Part shown: piece after piece, positions 53,188-61,656 of the stretch | How positions within the stretch are numbered: position 1 is the first letter of the stretch | How the letters are laid out: every line of letters starts with the position of its first letter | Assembly (NCBI RefSeq): GCF_001279775.1 | Contig: NZ_LGDG01000233.1 | Coordinates: 5,707-69,706, forward strand | Direction: 5' to 3' | Source of the DNA: Streptomyces sp. MMG1533 | GTDB taxonomy: Bacteria; Actinomycetota; Actinomycetes; Streptomycetales; Streptomycetaceae | Length of the DNA stretch: 64,000 bases | Made by a program: the position numbers and the translations under genes | The notes under the pieces: model-generated | What the model was told of the DNA's origin: nothing | The model's database searches: none | What the model saw: only the letters and a program-made list of their open reading frames with translations

Positions 53188-56100
53188 TCACGCCCGGCGC
53201 TGCTCGTGGCCGGACTCCGACGAGTCCGCGGGTCGCCGTGGTGCTGCCGCGCCGGACGGAGGATCGTCGTCGGGGCGGTGCAGGATGACCCCGCTCTCCT
53301 CCAGGTTCATCGGCGGGGCGAACAGGTATCCCTGCCCGAACCGGCAGCCGATGGAGGCGAGCAGCTCGCGCTGTGCCTCTTCCTCGATGCCCTCGGCGAT
53401 CACCTGCAGGCCGAGCGTGTCGGCCAGGTGGACGATGCCCTCGACGAGTGCGACCTGCTTGGGGTCCTCCGGGACGTCGTCGATGAACGTCTTGTCGATC
53501 TTGAGCACGTCGATGGGGAATTCCCGCAGATAGCGCAGCGAGGAGAACCCTGTGCCGAAGTCGTCGACCGCGATGCGAACCCCGAGGTCCTTCAGCGTCC
53601 GAAGGAGTGCGTCGATGTGGTCGTCCCGCCGTACGAGCACCGACTCGGTCAGCTCCAGCTGCAGTGAGCCCGGGTGGAGGCCGGCGGTGTCGAGGGACCT
53701 GCGCACCTCGTTGAGGAAGCCCGTGTCCCACCATTGGCGGGCGGACACGTTGACGCTGACGTACGGCGGCGGTTCGGGCCGTGGGGTCCGGTTCTGCAGT
53801 CGGGCGATGTCGGCCACGGCGTTCCGTAGTACCCAGGCGCCCAACGGCGTGATCTGCCCGGTCTCCTCGGCGAGCGGGATGAACTGGAGCGGTGGGACCG
53901 TCCCGCGTCGGGTGTGCGGCCAGCGGGCCAGCGCCTCGAAGCCGACGACCTCGCCCACGGTGATGTCCACCACCGGCTGGTAGAGCAGGCTGAACTCCTC
54001 GTCGGCGATCGCCCGGTCCAGGCGCGCCCGCAGGTCGTGGCGCTCCGCCATGTTCTCGCGCAGATCCGGCCGGAAGCGGCGCCACTGGTGCTTCCCCGCG
54101 CTCTTGGCCGAGTACAGGGCCAGATCGGCGAGGGCCAGCAGCTCTTCGGGGTCCGCGCTGTCCCACGCGGTGGCCAGGCCCACGCTGGCGGAGACGTTCA
54201 CCGACTCGTCGGACAACCGGAAGGGCCGGTTGAGGCTCTGGATCACCTGTGCGGCCAGAAGTTCGGCATCGACGGGCTGTTTCGCGCCCTCCATCAGCAC
54301 CGCGAACTCGTCACCACCCAGACGCGCCGCGGTGTCGGTGCGGCGCAGCGTCCTCGACAGACGCTCTCCCACCGCGGCGAGGAGCTGGTCGCCGACCGAA
54401 TGGCCCAGCGTGTCGTTGACGATCTTGAAGTCGTCCAGGTCGATGAAGAGCAGACAGGCGAGAGTCGACTCCCGGCGGCCGCGCAGCAGGGCGCGCTCGG
54501 TCCGCTCCAGCAGGAGTGTCCGGTTGGGCAGACCGGTCAGTGAGTCGTGGAAGGCCCGCTGGGTGAGTTCGTGCTCCAGCTGACGCTGCTCGGTCACGTC
54601 CCGGAGGGTGATCACCAGTCCGCCGACGGTCCTGTCCTGCCGCAGGTCACGGCACCGCACCTCCACTTCGATGTGGTTGCCGTCCTTGAGCACCCACCAG
54701 TAGTCGTGGGCCTCCTCCTGCGTGATGCCACGCAGGACCGTCAGCGTCCGGTGCACCCGGTCGTGATCCCGCGGATCCACCAGTTCCTGCAGTTGCGTAC
54801 CCGTGAGTGCGGCGTTGCCGAAGACGGCTTCGGCGGACGGACTGGCGTAACGCACGGTCGTGTCGTCGTCGAGGATGAGGATGACGTCCGAGGTGTTGTG
54901 CACCAGAGTGCGGAAGTAGGCCTCGCTCTCCTTCCGGGAGATCTCCCGCCGGAGCGCCACGTGTTCCGCGGCCAGCCCCGCCTGCGAGGCCAGGCTCTGC
55001 AGCGTGCCGCGTATCTCGGTGAGCTGCCGCTGGGGTCCCGCGGCCAGCAGTACACGCGGGAGTTCGCCGCCGGTCGGGCGGTCGGGCTGGACCATGGGGC
55101 ACACCAGGGCGGTCGGCAGGTCGCCGAGCCGGCCGGCGATGTCCGGCCCGAGCTCCGGGACGGCGACGATGAGGGTGCCGGAGAGCGCGGTGGCGGTTGC
55201 TTCGCGCCGCGGGCTGCCATCCGTGCCTGCGCCTGCGCCTGCGCCTGCGCCTGCGCCGGGCCGGCCGAAGGGTGACTGCGACAGGAGCGCGTACAGCCGC
55301 TGGGCCTGTTGGGCCGGCAGCAGGAGGGTCGCGTGCCGGACCTTCGGCCCGAACAGTGCCGTGACCGCCGTGGCGCACGACCGTTCGATCTCCTGCGCAT
55401 CTTCGGCCGCGACGAGTGAGGCGGTCGCCATGCGCAGTGTCAGTTCACGGGCCATGGATTTGCGGTGTTCCACGATCATGCCCGCGAGACGAAGGATCAC
55501 GAGCACGAACAGCAGACCGGAGAAGGCGGCCGGCGCCGTCACGTCGTCGACTGTGCCCGACCGCTCCTCGAAGAGCAGGACCGCAGGCGCGATCAGCGTG
55601 GCTGCGGCCAGCAGCGGGAGCCGGTGCCAGGGCGGGAGGGGGGACAGCGGCCGGGGGTCCGGCTCGGTCAGCTCCGTCATGGAGGGATGCAGCCCGGCCA
55701 GTCCCCAGGCCGTGTAGAAGACGATCCAGCCGGAGTCCAGTACCGTGCCGGCCTCCCATGCCCCGTCGAGCCGCAGGATCCCGCGGGCGATGTCGAAACC
55801 GAGCAGTGCGACGGTGCCCAGGACGAGCAGCTGTACGGCACGTTCGCGGCCGGCGACCCGACCGGGGGCGAGCAGCCGGACCAGCATCGCCAGCACCAGG
55901 ACGTCGCCCAGCGGGTAGGCGATGCTGATCGCGCGCTGCCCCCAGGTCAGGCCCTCCAGCACGGTGAGTGGCTGCACCAGGTGGACCCAGACCGGGAGGG
56001 CCAGCCCGGCCGTGATGATCATCGTGTCCAGCAGGCTGGGCAGGTCGCGGTCCACGCAGCGGTACCGGACGAAGCCGAACAGTCCCGCCGCGAGGAGGGG

Positions 56101-56403
56101 GTACATGGCGAGATGGCACGCGTCCGCCGGCGAGGGGAACGGATCGGAGGCGTGGAAATACTGCTCCTGCACGTTGTAGTAGGTGTCGCCCGCGGCAAAG
56201 GCCAGCAGCCCGGCGGCGAGCAGCAGCCAGGGCCATCGGTGGGCGGGCCGGTTGACATGGACGCCGGTGAGGAGAGCCGCGGCGCCCCCCAGACCGATGA
56301 GGGCCCACAGCGGCGTGCGCAAGTCGGGAACGGTCAGGTAGAGACAGGTGCCGCCTGCGGCCAGCGTGATGTGGACAACCATGAGCCGTTGGGTCAGCAG
56401 CAC
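53188..56403 (-). CDS. Membrane GGDEF-EAL protein with PAS domain (c-di-GMP turnover)
   Basis: The 1071-residue protein begins with about 8-10 membrane helices to near residue 320, including ACHLAMYPLLAAGLFGFV, like other actinobacterial multi-TM GGDEF proteins. A GAF-like stretch with an Ala-Gly repeat follows, then PAS (AYFRTLVHNTSDVILILDDD). GGDEF has an intact RLGGDEFAVLMEG, and EAL has GFEALARW, LTESVLVRRDDHI and DDFGTGFSSLRYL. Both catalytic centres look complete, so it could make and break c-di-GMP. The GTG at 56401-56403 has GGGGAGG about 10 nt upstream; an in-frame GTG at 56442 lacks one. It is convergent with the GH15 gene. In Streptomyces c-di-GMP controls development via BldD; a role in polymer control is inferred. 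Confidence 0.9.
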   Translation of the reverse strand: MLLTQRLMVVHITLAAGGTCLYLTVPDLRTPLWALIGLGGAAALLTGVHVNRPAHRWPWLLLAAGLLAFAAGDTYYNVQEQYFHASDPFPSPADACHLAMYPLLAAGLFGFVRYRCVDRDLPSLLDTMIITAGLALPVWVHLVQPLTVLEGLTWGQRAISIAYPLGDVLVLAMLVRLLAPGRVAGRERAVQLLVLGTVALLGFDIARGILRLDGAWEAGTVLDSGWIVFYTAWGLAGLHPSMTELTEPDPRPLSPLPPWHRLPLLAAATLIAPAVLLFEERSGTVDDVTAPAAFSGLLFVLVILRLAGMIVEHRKSMARELTLRMATASLVAAEDAQEIERSCATAVTALFGPKVRHATLLLPAQQAQRLYALLSQSPFGRPGAGAGAGAGAGTDGSPRREATATALSGTLIVAVPELGPDIAGRLGDLPTALVCPMVQPDRPTGGELPRVLLAAGPQRQLTEIRGTLQSLASQAGLAAEHVALRREISRKESEAYFRTLVHNTSDVILILDDDTTVRYASPSAEAVFGNAALTGTQLQELVDPRDHDRVHRTLTVLRGITQEEAHDYWWVLKDGNHIEVEVRCRDLRQDRTVGGLVITLRDVTEQRQLEHELTQRAFHDSLTGLPNRTLLLERTERALLRGRRESTLACLLFIDLDDFKIVNDTLGHSVGDQLLAAVGERLSRTLRRTDTAARLGGDEFAVLMEGAKQPVDAELLAAQVIQSLNRPFRLSDESVNVSASVGLATAWDSADPEELLALADLALYSAKSAGKHQWRRFRPDLRENMAERHDLRARLDRAIADEEFSLLYQPVVDITVGEVVGFEALARWPHTRRGTVPPLQFIPLAEETGQITPLGAWVLRNAVADIARLQNRTPRPEPPPYVSVNVSARQWWDTGFLNEVRRSLDTAGLHPGSLQLELTESVLVRRDDHIDALLRTLKDLGVRIAVDDFGTGFSSLRYLREFPIDVLKIDKTFIDDVPEDPKQVALVEGIVHLADTLGLQVIAEGIEEEAQRELLASIGCRFGQGYLFAPPMNLEESGVILHRPDDDPPSGAAAPRRPADSSESGHEQRRA
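55225..55257. repeat. Hexanucleotide repeat in the GGDEF-EAL gene
   Basis: GCCTGC is repeated about five and a half times, encoding an alternating Ala-Gly run between the membrane part and the PAS domain. Such repeats change length easily but only in steps of two codons, so the frame is kept. Confidence 0.85.
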
Positions 56404-56518
56404 CGGCAAAGCGCCTCCCCGAGCCGGAGGAGGCCGGGCCACGAATTATGCGCCGACCTGGGCTTCTGTACCGATCGTAGGCATGGGAGGCCTCCGGCTG
56501 CATCTTGGCACCGGCCGG

Positions 56519-57577
56519 TCAGCGCTCCATCGCCCTGGGCCGCCGGGGAGATCCGGCGTAGCCGTGGGGATTGAGCTGCTGGAACCGCCAGGCGTCCCGG
56601 CACATGTCGTCGAGGTCCCGGATGGGGCGCCAGCCCCAGGCACGTGCCACGGCGCTGGCGTCGGCGACGAGCTCGGCCACGTCGCCGGGGCGGCGCGGCG
56701 CGAGCTCGTAGGGAATGTCGCTGCCGCAGGTCCGGGAAAACGCGGCGACGACGTCGAGGACCGAACGGCCATGGCCGAGACCGAGGTTGTACACGTGCAT
56801 GCCCGGAGCGTCGGCGAGGTGGTCCAGCGCGATGCGGTGGGCCTCGACGGTGTCCATGACGTGGATGAAGTCACGGATCGCGGTCCCGTCGGGCGTGGGG
56901 TAGTCGCCTCCGTACACGTGCAGCCGTTCCCGTCGGCCGACGGCCACCTGCGCCAGGTACGGCATCAGGTTCTCGGGGGTGCCCCGCGGGTCCTCGCCGA
57001 GCAGTCCGCTGGGGTGGGCGCCGACCGGGTTGAAGTACCGCAGGCACTGCACGGTGTACTCGGGACGCCATCGGCAGACGTCGGCGAGGAGCTGCTCGCA
57101 GGCCCACTTCGAGGCGGCGTAGGGACTGGTCGGCCGGGCGGGGGTGGATTCGTCGAGCGGTCCGGGGCCGGCCTCGCCGTAGACGGAGCAGGACGAGGAG
57201 AACACGAGCCGGTGCACACCGTGCTCGTGCATGGTCCGCAGCAGGGCCGTCGTGCCGCCGACGTTGGTGTCGTAGTACTCGACGGGCATCCGCGTCGATC
57301 CGCTCACGGACTTGAGCGCGGCGAAGTGGATGACCGCGTCCACCGTGTGCCGGTCGAAGACGGCCGACAGAGCTTGCTGGTCACGGATGTCCAGCTCGTA
57401 GACGGCGCCGACGAAGCGTCCGGCGATCCGCTCCACACGGGCGAAGACCTGCGGCGAACTGTTCGAGTAGTCGTCGACCACGATCAACTCGTAGCCGTGA
57501 TCCAGTAGCTCCACACAGGTATGGCTGCCGATGAAACCGGCCCCGCCGGTGACGAGGACGGTCGACGGTGCGCTCAT
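56519..57577 (-). CDS. galE: UDP-glucose 4-epimerase
   Basis: The 352-residue protein has STVLVTGGAGFIGSHTCVEL, VIHFAALKSVSGS, FSSSCSVYGEAG, the catalytic PTSPYAASKWACEQ, LRYFNPVGAHPSG and GTAIRDFIHVMD, all classical GalE motifs. It interconverts UDP-glucose and UDP-galactose for the polymer. The open frame extends upstream through the operator, but the ATG at 57575-57577 gives the family start. It is the outer gene of the locus on the minus strand and has its own promoter with operator copy 4, which places it in the same regulon. Confidence 0.93.
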   Translation of the reverse strand: MSAPSTVLVTGGAGFIGSHTCVELLDHGYELIVVDDYSNSSPQVFARVERIAGRFVGAVYELDIRDQQALSAVFDRHTVDAVIHFAALKSVSGSTRMPVEYYDTNVGGTTALLRTMHEHGVHRLVFSSSCSVYGEAGPGPLDESTPARPTSPYAASKWACEQLLADVCRWRPEYTVQCLRYFNPVGAHPSGLLGEDPRGTPENLMPYLAQVAVGRRERLHVYGGDYPTPDGTAIRDFIHVMDTVEAHRIALDHLADAPGMHVYNLGLGHGRSVLDVVAAFSRTCGSDIPYELAPRRPGDVAELVADASAVARAWGWRPIRDLDDMCRDAWRFQQLNPHGYAGSPRRPRAMER

Positions 57578-57639
57578 GATCGGCTCCCGTCTGTGCCGGC
57601 CGAGGTCGCGGAATCCGCCCTGGCGCGGACTCGGGCGGC

Positions 57640-57692
57640 GTACGTTTACGACGTATATGTACGACTGTGCGCCCATTGTTCTCGGGAGTCAA
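57640..57692 (-). promoter_or_regulatory. EPS promoter plus conserved operator, copy 4 (galE)
   Basis: On the minus strand: -35 TTGACT (57687-57692), 17-bp spacer, -10 CACAGT (57664-57669), then after one base the element GTACATATAC, GTC, GTAAACGTACG (57640-57663). The orientation relative to the gene is the same as in the other three copies. The galE ATG is 62 nt further down. Confidence 0.7.
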
Positions 57693-57737
57693 GGGTGGCG
57701 GTCGCCGTGCCGGGGTGACCCGGAGGGCGGAAGCGAG

Positions 57738-57868
57738 GCTTCTGCGCCGCCGCCTGCGGCCCCTCGACCCGCACCCACGAAGGGGGCGGCCCGGAGGAGG
57801 AGGGCGAGGACATCGAGATCCTCGAACTGCCCTTCCACAGGGCCCTGGAGGGCCCGTTCGCCCGCTGA
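57738..57868 (+). pseudogene. 3' fragment of the Nudix gene with an internal deletion
   Basis: Bases 57738-57868 match the 3' end of the Nudix gene at 28418-28614 (CTCGACCCGCACCCACGA, GACATCGAGATCCTCGAACT and the final TTCGCCCGCTGA). A 66-bp segment is missing between two CTGGAG repeats (28525-28530 and 28591-28596 in the full gene), as expected for recombination between short repeats. Scattered base changes show the copy is not recent. There is no start codon or Nudix box. Confidence 0.8.
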
Positions 57869-57975
57869 GCGACGGAACGCCCGAAGTCACCGCGTACTCC
57901 CTTGACTTGGAGTGCGCTTCAAGATGAAGACTCCTCGGCGAGCCGGAAAGACCGGCCGGATGGGGAGGAAGCAGC

Positions 57976-58959
57976 ATGAAGTACCGCACCATCGGGACGG
58001 ACCCGGCCACCCGCCGCGAGGTGAGCGTGCTCGCGCTCGGCGCGATGCTGTTCGGCTCGCGCACGGACGAGGAGACCTCCTTCGCCGTGCTCGACCGCTA
58101 CGTCGAGGCCGGCGGGAACTTCATCGACACGTCCGACAACTACGCCTTCTGGATCGACGGCGGCCAGGGCGGACAGAGCGAGGAGCTGCTCGGCCGCTGG
58201 CGGCGCAGCCGCGGCATCGGCGACGAGATCGTCATCGCCACCAAGCTCGGCGCCCGTCCCCTCGCCCCCGGCACGAGCTACGTCGACAACGCGGAGGGCC
58301 TGTCGGCGAAGGTGATCCGCGAGTCGGCCGAACGCAGCCGCGAGCGCCTCGGCGTCGAGAAGCTGGACCTGCTCTACGCCCACATCGAGGACCACACCGT
58401 CCCCTTGGCGGAGACGGTCGAAGGCTTCGCCTCACTGGTCGCGGAGGGCACGGTCGGCCTGCTCGGCGTCAGCAACCACGCGATCTGGCGGGTGGAACGG
58501 GCCCGGGCGATCGCGGCGGCGGCCGGGCTGCCGGGCTACGAGGTCCTCCAGTACCAGCACAGCCACCTGCGGGCCCGGACAGACGTGCCCGGCGACCTCT
58601 TCCCCGACGGCAGCCTCGGTCACGCGGGTGCCGATCTGCTCGGCTACCTGCGCGCCGAACCCGGCCTGACCCTGGTCGCCTACTCGCCGCTGCTGAAGGG
58701 CGCCTACGTACGCCCGGACGTGCTGCCCCAGGACTACGACCACCCGGGCACCCCGCCCCGCCTCGAGGCACTGCGCGAGATCGCCCGGGAGACCGGCGCG
58801 ACCGTCAACCAGGTGGTCCTCGCCTGGCAGCTGGGCGGCGAACTGCCGGTCATCCCCCTCGTCGGGGCGTCGTCGGTGGGACAGCTGGAGGAGAACCTGG
58901 CGGCGGTGGACCTGGAACTGTCGGCGGAGCAGCGGACGCGGCTGGACGCGGCCCACTGA
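57976..58959 (+). CDS. Aldo/keto reductase
   Basis: The 327-residue protein has the AKR fold: SVLALGAMLFGSRTDEETSF, GGNFIDTSDNYAFW (catalytic Asp and Tyr), EIVIATKLGARPL (Lys), LDLLYAHIEDHTVPLAETVE (His), LLGVSNHAIWRVERA and PVIPLVGASSVGQLEENLAA for NADPH. The substrate is unknown, but sugar or inositol derivatives are plausible beside the iol genes. GGGGAGGAAG lies 8 nt before the ATG. It is convergent with the gntR gene. Confidence 0.88.
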   Translation: MKYRTIGTDPATRREVSVLALGAMLFGSRTDEETSFAVLDRYVEAGGNFIDTSDNYAFWIDGGQGGQSEELLGRWRRSRGIGDEIVIATKLGARPLAPGTSYVDNAEGLSAKVIRESAERSRERLGVEKLDLLYAHIEDHTVPLAETVEGFASLVAEGTVGLLGVSNHAIWRVERARAIAAAAGLPGYEVLQYQHSHLRARTDVPGDLFPDGSLGHAGADLLGYLRAEPGLTLVAYSPLLKGAYVRPDVLPQDYDHPGTPPRLEALREIARETGATVNQVVLAWQLGGELPVIPLVGASSVGQLEENLAAVDLELSAEQRTRLDAAH

Positions 58960-59054
58960 ACGCGCCGGTCGTACGTGGCCGCGGAGCTCTCCGGACGGAG
59001 CCGAAGGAGGGCCGATCGTGACCACTGGCCCACCGGGTGTTCCGTCCGCGAGCC

Positions 59055-59840
59055 TCAGGGTCTGACCAGCAGCTGGAAGTCGAACGCGTACCGGGAGGCG
59101 CGGTAGATGTGCGTCCCGTACTCGACCGGCCGCCCCGTGTCGTCGTAGGCCGTGCGCTGCATGGTCAGCAGTGCGGCGCCCTCCGGCTCGTCGAGCAGGG
59201 CGGCTTCCTCGGAGGTGGCGGAGCGGGCGCCGATGGTCTGGCGGGCGCTGTGCAGGGTGATGCCCGCGGTGCGCATCATCCGGTACAGGCCGGTCGACTC
59301 GAGCCTCGGGGTGTCGAGGTCGAGGAGTCCGGCGGGGAGGTAGTTGCACAGGAAGGCCACGGGCTGGCCGTGCGTGGAGCGCAGCCGCTCCAGGAGCGTG
59401 ACCTGGCTGCCCTCCGCGATGCCGAGGGCGGCCGCGACGTCGGCGGACGCGGGGACGTCCTCGTTGCGCACGACCCGGGTGGCCGGTCCCTGGCCGGCCG
59501 CCTCCAGGTCGTCGTACAGGCTGCTGAGTTCGAGCGGGCGCTTGACCTGGCTGTGCACCACCTGCGTGCCGACCCCGCGCCGCCGTACCAGCAGTCCCTT
59601 GTCGACCAGGGACTGAATGGCCTGGCGGACCGTCGGGCGGGACAGCCCGAGGCGTACGGACAGGTCGATCTCGTTGCCCAGCAGATTGCCCGGGGCGAGC
59701 ACGCCGTGCTCGATCGCCGCCTCCAGTTGCTGGGCGAGCTGGTAGTACAGCGGCACCGGGCTGCCCCGGTCCAGGGCGAAGTCCAGAGAGCTGAGCGCGG
59801 GGGTGGTCGCGGCACGTGGGTCGCCGCCGGTCTTCGCCAT
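59055..59840 (-). CDS. GntR-family regulator (HutC/UTRA subfamily)
   Basis: The 261-residue protein has an N-terminal winged helix: GSPVPLYYQLAQQLEAAIEH, GNLLGNEIDLSVRLGLSRPT and VRQAIQSLVDKGLLVRRRGV. A UTRA effector domain follows (LERLRSTHGQPVAFLCNYLP, AALLTMQRTAYDDTGRPVEY). UTRA domains sense sugars or related ligands. It is the last gene of an iolC-iolD'-gntR set on the minus strand, so it is the likely local regulator of inositol genes. The inverted repeats between iolC and the importer are candidate targets. Confidence 0.88.
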   Translation of the reverse strand: MAKTGGDPRAATTPALSSLDFALDRGSPVPLYYQLAQQLEAAIEHGVLAPGNLLGNEIDLSVRLGLSRPTVRQAIQSLVDKGLLVRRRGVGTQVVHSQVKRPLELSSLYDDLEAAGQGPATRVVRNEDVPASADVAAALGIAEGSQVTLLERLRSTHGQPVAFLCNYLPAGLLDLDTPRLESTGLYRMMRTAGITLHSARQTIGARSATSEEAALLDEPEGAALLTMQRTAYDDTGRPVEYGTHIYRASRYAFDFQLLVRP

Positions 59841-59873
59841 GGGGTACCTCCCTCGGAGGGTCGGGAGCGGGGG

Positions 59874-60285
59874 TCAGAGGTGGTGGCGGCGGGCGGTGAC
59901 CTGGCGGTCGTACTCCTGCCGCGCCCGTACGGCCGCCTCGCGGGACGCCACCGCCGCCACCGGCACGTCCCACCAGGCCTCGGCCGGGGGAGCGGTCGGC
60001 GTCGGGTCGGTCTCGACGTACACACAGGTCGGCCGGTCCGAGGCGCGGGCCGTCGCCAGTGCCTCGCGCAGCTCCCGTACGGTCTTGGCGCGCAGGACGT
60101 CCATGCCGAGCCCGGCCGCGTTCGCCGAGCGCCTGGCCGATGCCCGCCACGTTGCCGTGGCCGAAGATGCCCCAGGTGCCGGCGATCAGCCGGTGCCGTA
60201 CGCCGTCCCGCTCGGTGTACTGGACGGACAGGAACCGCACCAGCGCCTGGGCGACGGTCAGGCGGACGCTCGTGGGGTGGCTCAT
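59874..60285 (-). pseudogene. iolD: iolD with large internal deletion and frameshift
   Basis: The ATG at 60283-60285 starts MSHPTSVRLTVAQALVRFLS and reaches HGNVAGIGQALGE, the exact N terminus of 3D-trihydroxycyclohexane-1,2-dione hydrolase (IolD). At about 60121-60130 it joins, one frame off, to NAAGLGMDVLRAKTVRELRE, RPTCVYVETDP and PPAEAWWDVPVAAV, the C terminus of the same enzyme. IolD is normally well over 600 residues; fewer than 140 codons remain and the ThDP-binding core is gone. It cannot work. It lies between iolC and gntR. Confidence 0.85.
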
Positions 60286-60378
60286 CGGGGACCTCGCTGG
60301 GAGGGGGCGGTGGACAGCGGACTCGTCGCGGCAGTCGCCGGACGGCCGCTGTCGCCGATGCTCAACACAGGCTCCGTC

Positions 60379-61371
60379 TCAGGCAGTCGTACTCGGTTCC
60401 GAAGCCCTCGCGAGCAGGTTCTCGACCTCGGCCCCGGTCGGCATCGCCAAGGAGCAGGCGAGGCGGGAGGCGACGTGGGCACCGGCCGCGTTGGCGTACC
60501 GCAGGGTCCGCTCCAACTCCCAGCCGGACAGCAGCCCGTGGCACAGTGCACCGCCGAACGCGTCGCCCGCGCCGAGGCCGTTGACCACCTCGACCGGGAC
60601 GGGTGGAACCTCGGCCGTCGTGCCGTCGCGGTGCATGGCGAGCACGCCCTTCGGCCCCTGCTTCACCACGGCCAGCTCCACGCCCGCCGCCAGCAACGCC
60701 TCCGCGCACGCCTGCGGTTCGCGCACTCCCGTGGCGATCTCGCACTCGTCGAGGTTGCCGACGGCGACGGTCGCGTGCCGCAGGGCCTCGGCGTAGTACG
60801 GGCGCGCCTCTTCCGGGTCCGTCCAGGCTGTGTCGCTCCAGAGCGCCGGCCGCCAGTCGAGGTCGAACACCGTCGTACCAGCCTTGTCACGGGACTTGAG
60901 GGCCGCGAGCGTCGCCGACCGGCTCGGTTCCTCGCTGAGCCCCGTGCCGGTGATCCAGAAGATCCGGGCCGCGCGGATCGCGAAGTAGTCCAACTCGTCG
61001 GTGTGGACGGCCAGATCGGGAGCGCTCGGCCGACGGTAGAAGTACAGCGGGAAGTCGTCCGGCGGGAAGAGTTCGCAGAACGTCACCGGCGTCGGAAGGC
61101 CGTCGACCGGTGTCACCCAGCGGTCGTCGACCCCGAACTCGCGCAGCTGCTGGTGGAGATAGACTCCGAACGGATCGGCGCCGGTGCGGGTGATCACCGC
61201 TGTGGTGCGCCCGAGCCGGGCTGCCGCGACCGCCACGTTCGCGGCCGAACCGCCGAGGAACTTCCCGAAGGTCTCCACACGTGCCAGAGGCACGCCGGAC
61301 TGGAGGGGGTAGAGATCCACTCCGATTCGGCCCATAGTGATCAGGTCGAAGGATGTGGCTGATCCGGCCAT
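60379..61371 (-). CDS. iolC: 5-dehydro-2-deoxygluconokinase
   Basis: The 330-residue PfkB-family kinase has FDLITMGRIGVDLYPLQSGV, the sugar-site ETFGKFLGGSAANVAVAAARLG, FDLDWRPALWSD and the catalytic VNGLGAGDAFGGALCHGLL with the base Asp. IolC phosphorylates 5-dehydro-2-deoxygluconate in the myo-inositol pathway. GGAGG lies about 8 nt before the ATG at 61371. The upstream region is shared with the divergent importer operon. With iolD broken downstream, this gene would lack its substrate unless another iolD exists. Confidence 0.9.
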   Translation of the reverse strand: MAGSATSFDLITMGRIGVDLYPLQSGVPLARVETFGKFLGGSAANVAVAAARLGRTTAVITRTGADPFGVYLHQQLREFGVDDRWVTPVDGLPTPVTFCELFPPDDFPLYFYRRPSAPDLAVHTDELDYFAIRAARIFWITGTGLSEEPSRSATLAALKSRDKAGTTVFDLDWRPALWSDTAWTDPEEARPYYAEALRHATVAVGNLDECEIATGVREPQACAEALLAAGVELAVVKQGPKGVLAMHRDGTTAEVPPVPVEVVNGLGAGDAFGGALCHGLLSGWELERTLRYANAAGAHVASRLACSLAMPTGAEVENLLARASEPSTTA

Positions 61372-61452
61372 GTGCGACCTCCTCGAGCTGCGCGGGGGGA
61401 GACGGTTCCCGAAGGACCCGCCGCCCCAGGTGTAGGCCGCGGAGGGCGACAC

Positions 61453-61539
61453 TGTCAATGGTTTGTACTTACATTCGGACCTGCTTGTGAAATGATGTCT
61501 TAACAAAGTATTGACACCGGACGTGCCAGAGGATTGGAT
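61453..61539. promoter_or_regulatory. Divergent iolC / importer promoters with inverted repeats
   Basis: Plus strand: TTGACA (61511-61516), 17-bp spacer, TTGGAT (61534-61539). Minus strand: TTGACA (61453-61458), pointing towards iolC. Between them TTTGTACTTACATT and AATGATGTCTTAACAAA form an imperfect inverted repeat, TTTGT...ACATT / AATG...ACAAA, in an A/T-rich patch. It is well placed for the GntR regulator to shut both operons. Confidence 0.6.
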
Positions 61540-61656
61540 CCCGTCCCAGCGCACAAGCCGCGTTCTCGCGGCGCACGGCCCGGATCTTCCGAGGTCCCGG
61601 GCCCCCTGAAACCCCGTGAATGCCTTTCCCCCGTAGCGCAGTGAGGTGCAGGAAAG

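Noticed and set aside
55225..55257. Repeat array that could be taken for a CRISPR fragment
   Set aside because: It is a 6-bp coding microsatellite (Ala-Gly) with no spacers and lies inside the GGDEF-EAL gene.
29649..57663. The four EPS elements all read as a peptide, Y(V/I)Y(V/I)VN(I/L/V)R, suggesting a conserved leader peptide
   Set aside because: Two copies have no stop before the next gene and one has no start just before the motif. The promoter spacing puts transcription starts inside the element, so the would-be start codons would not be transcribed. The dyad symmetry is a better explanation.
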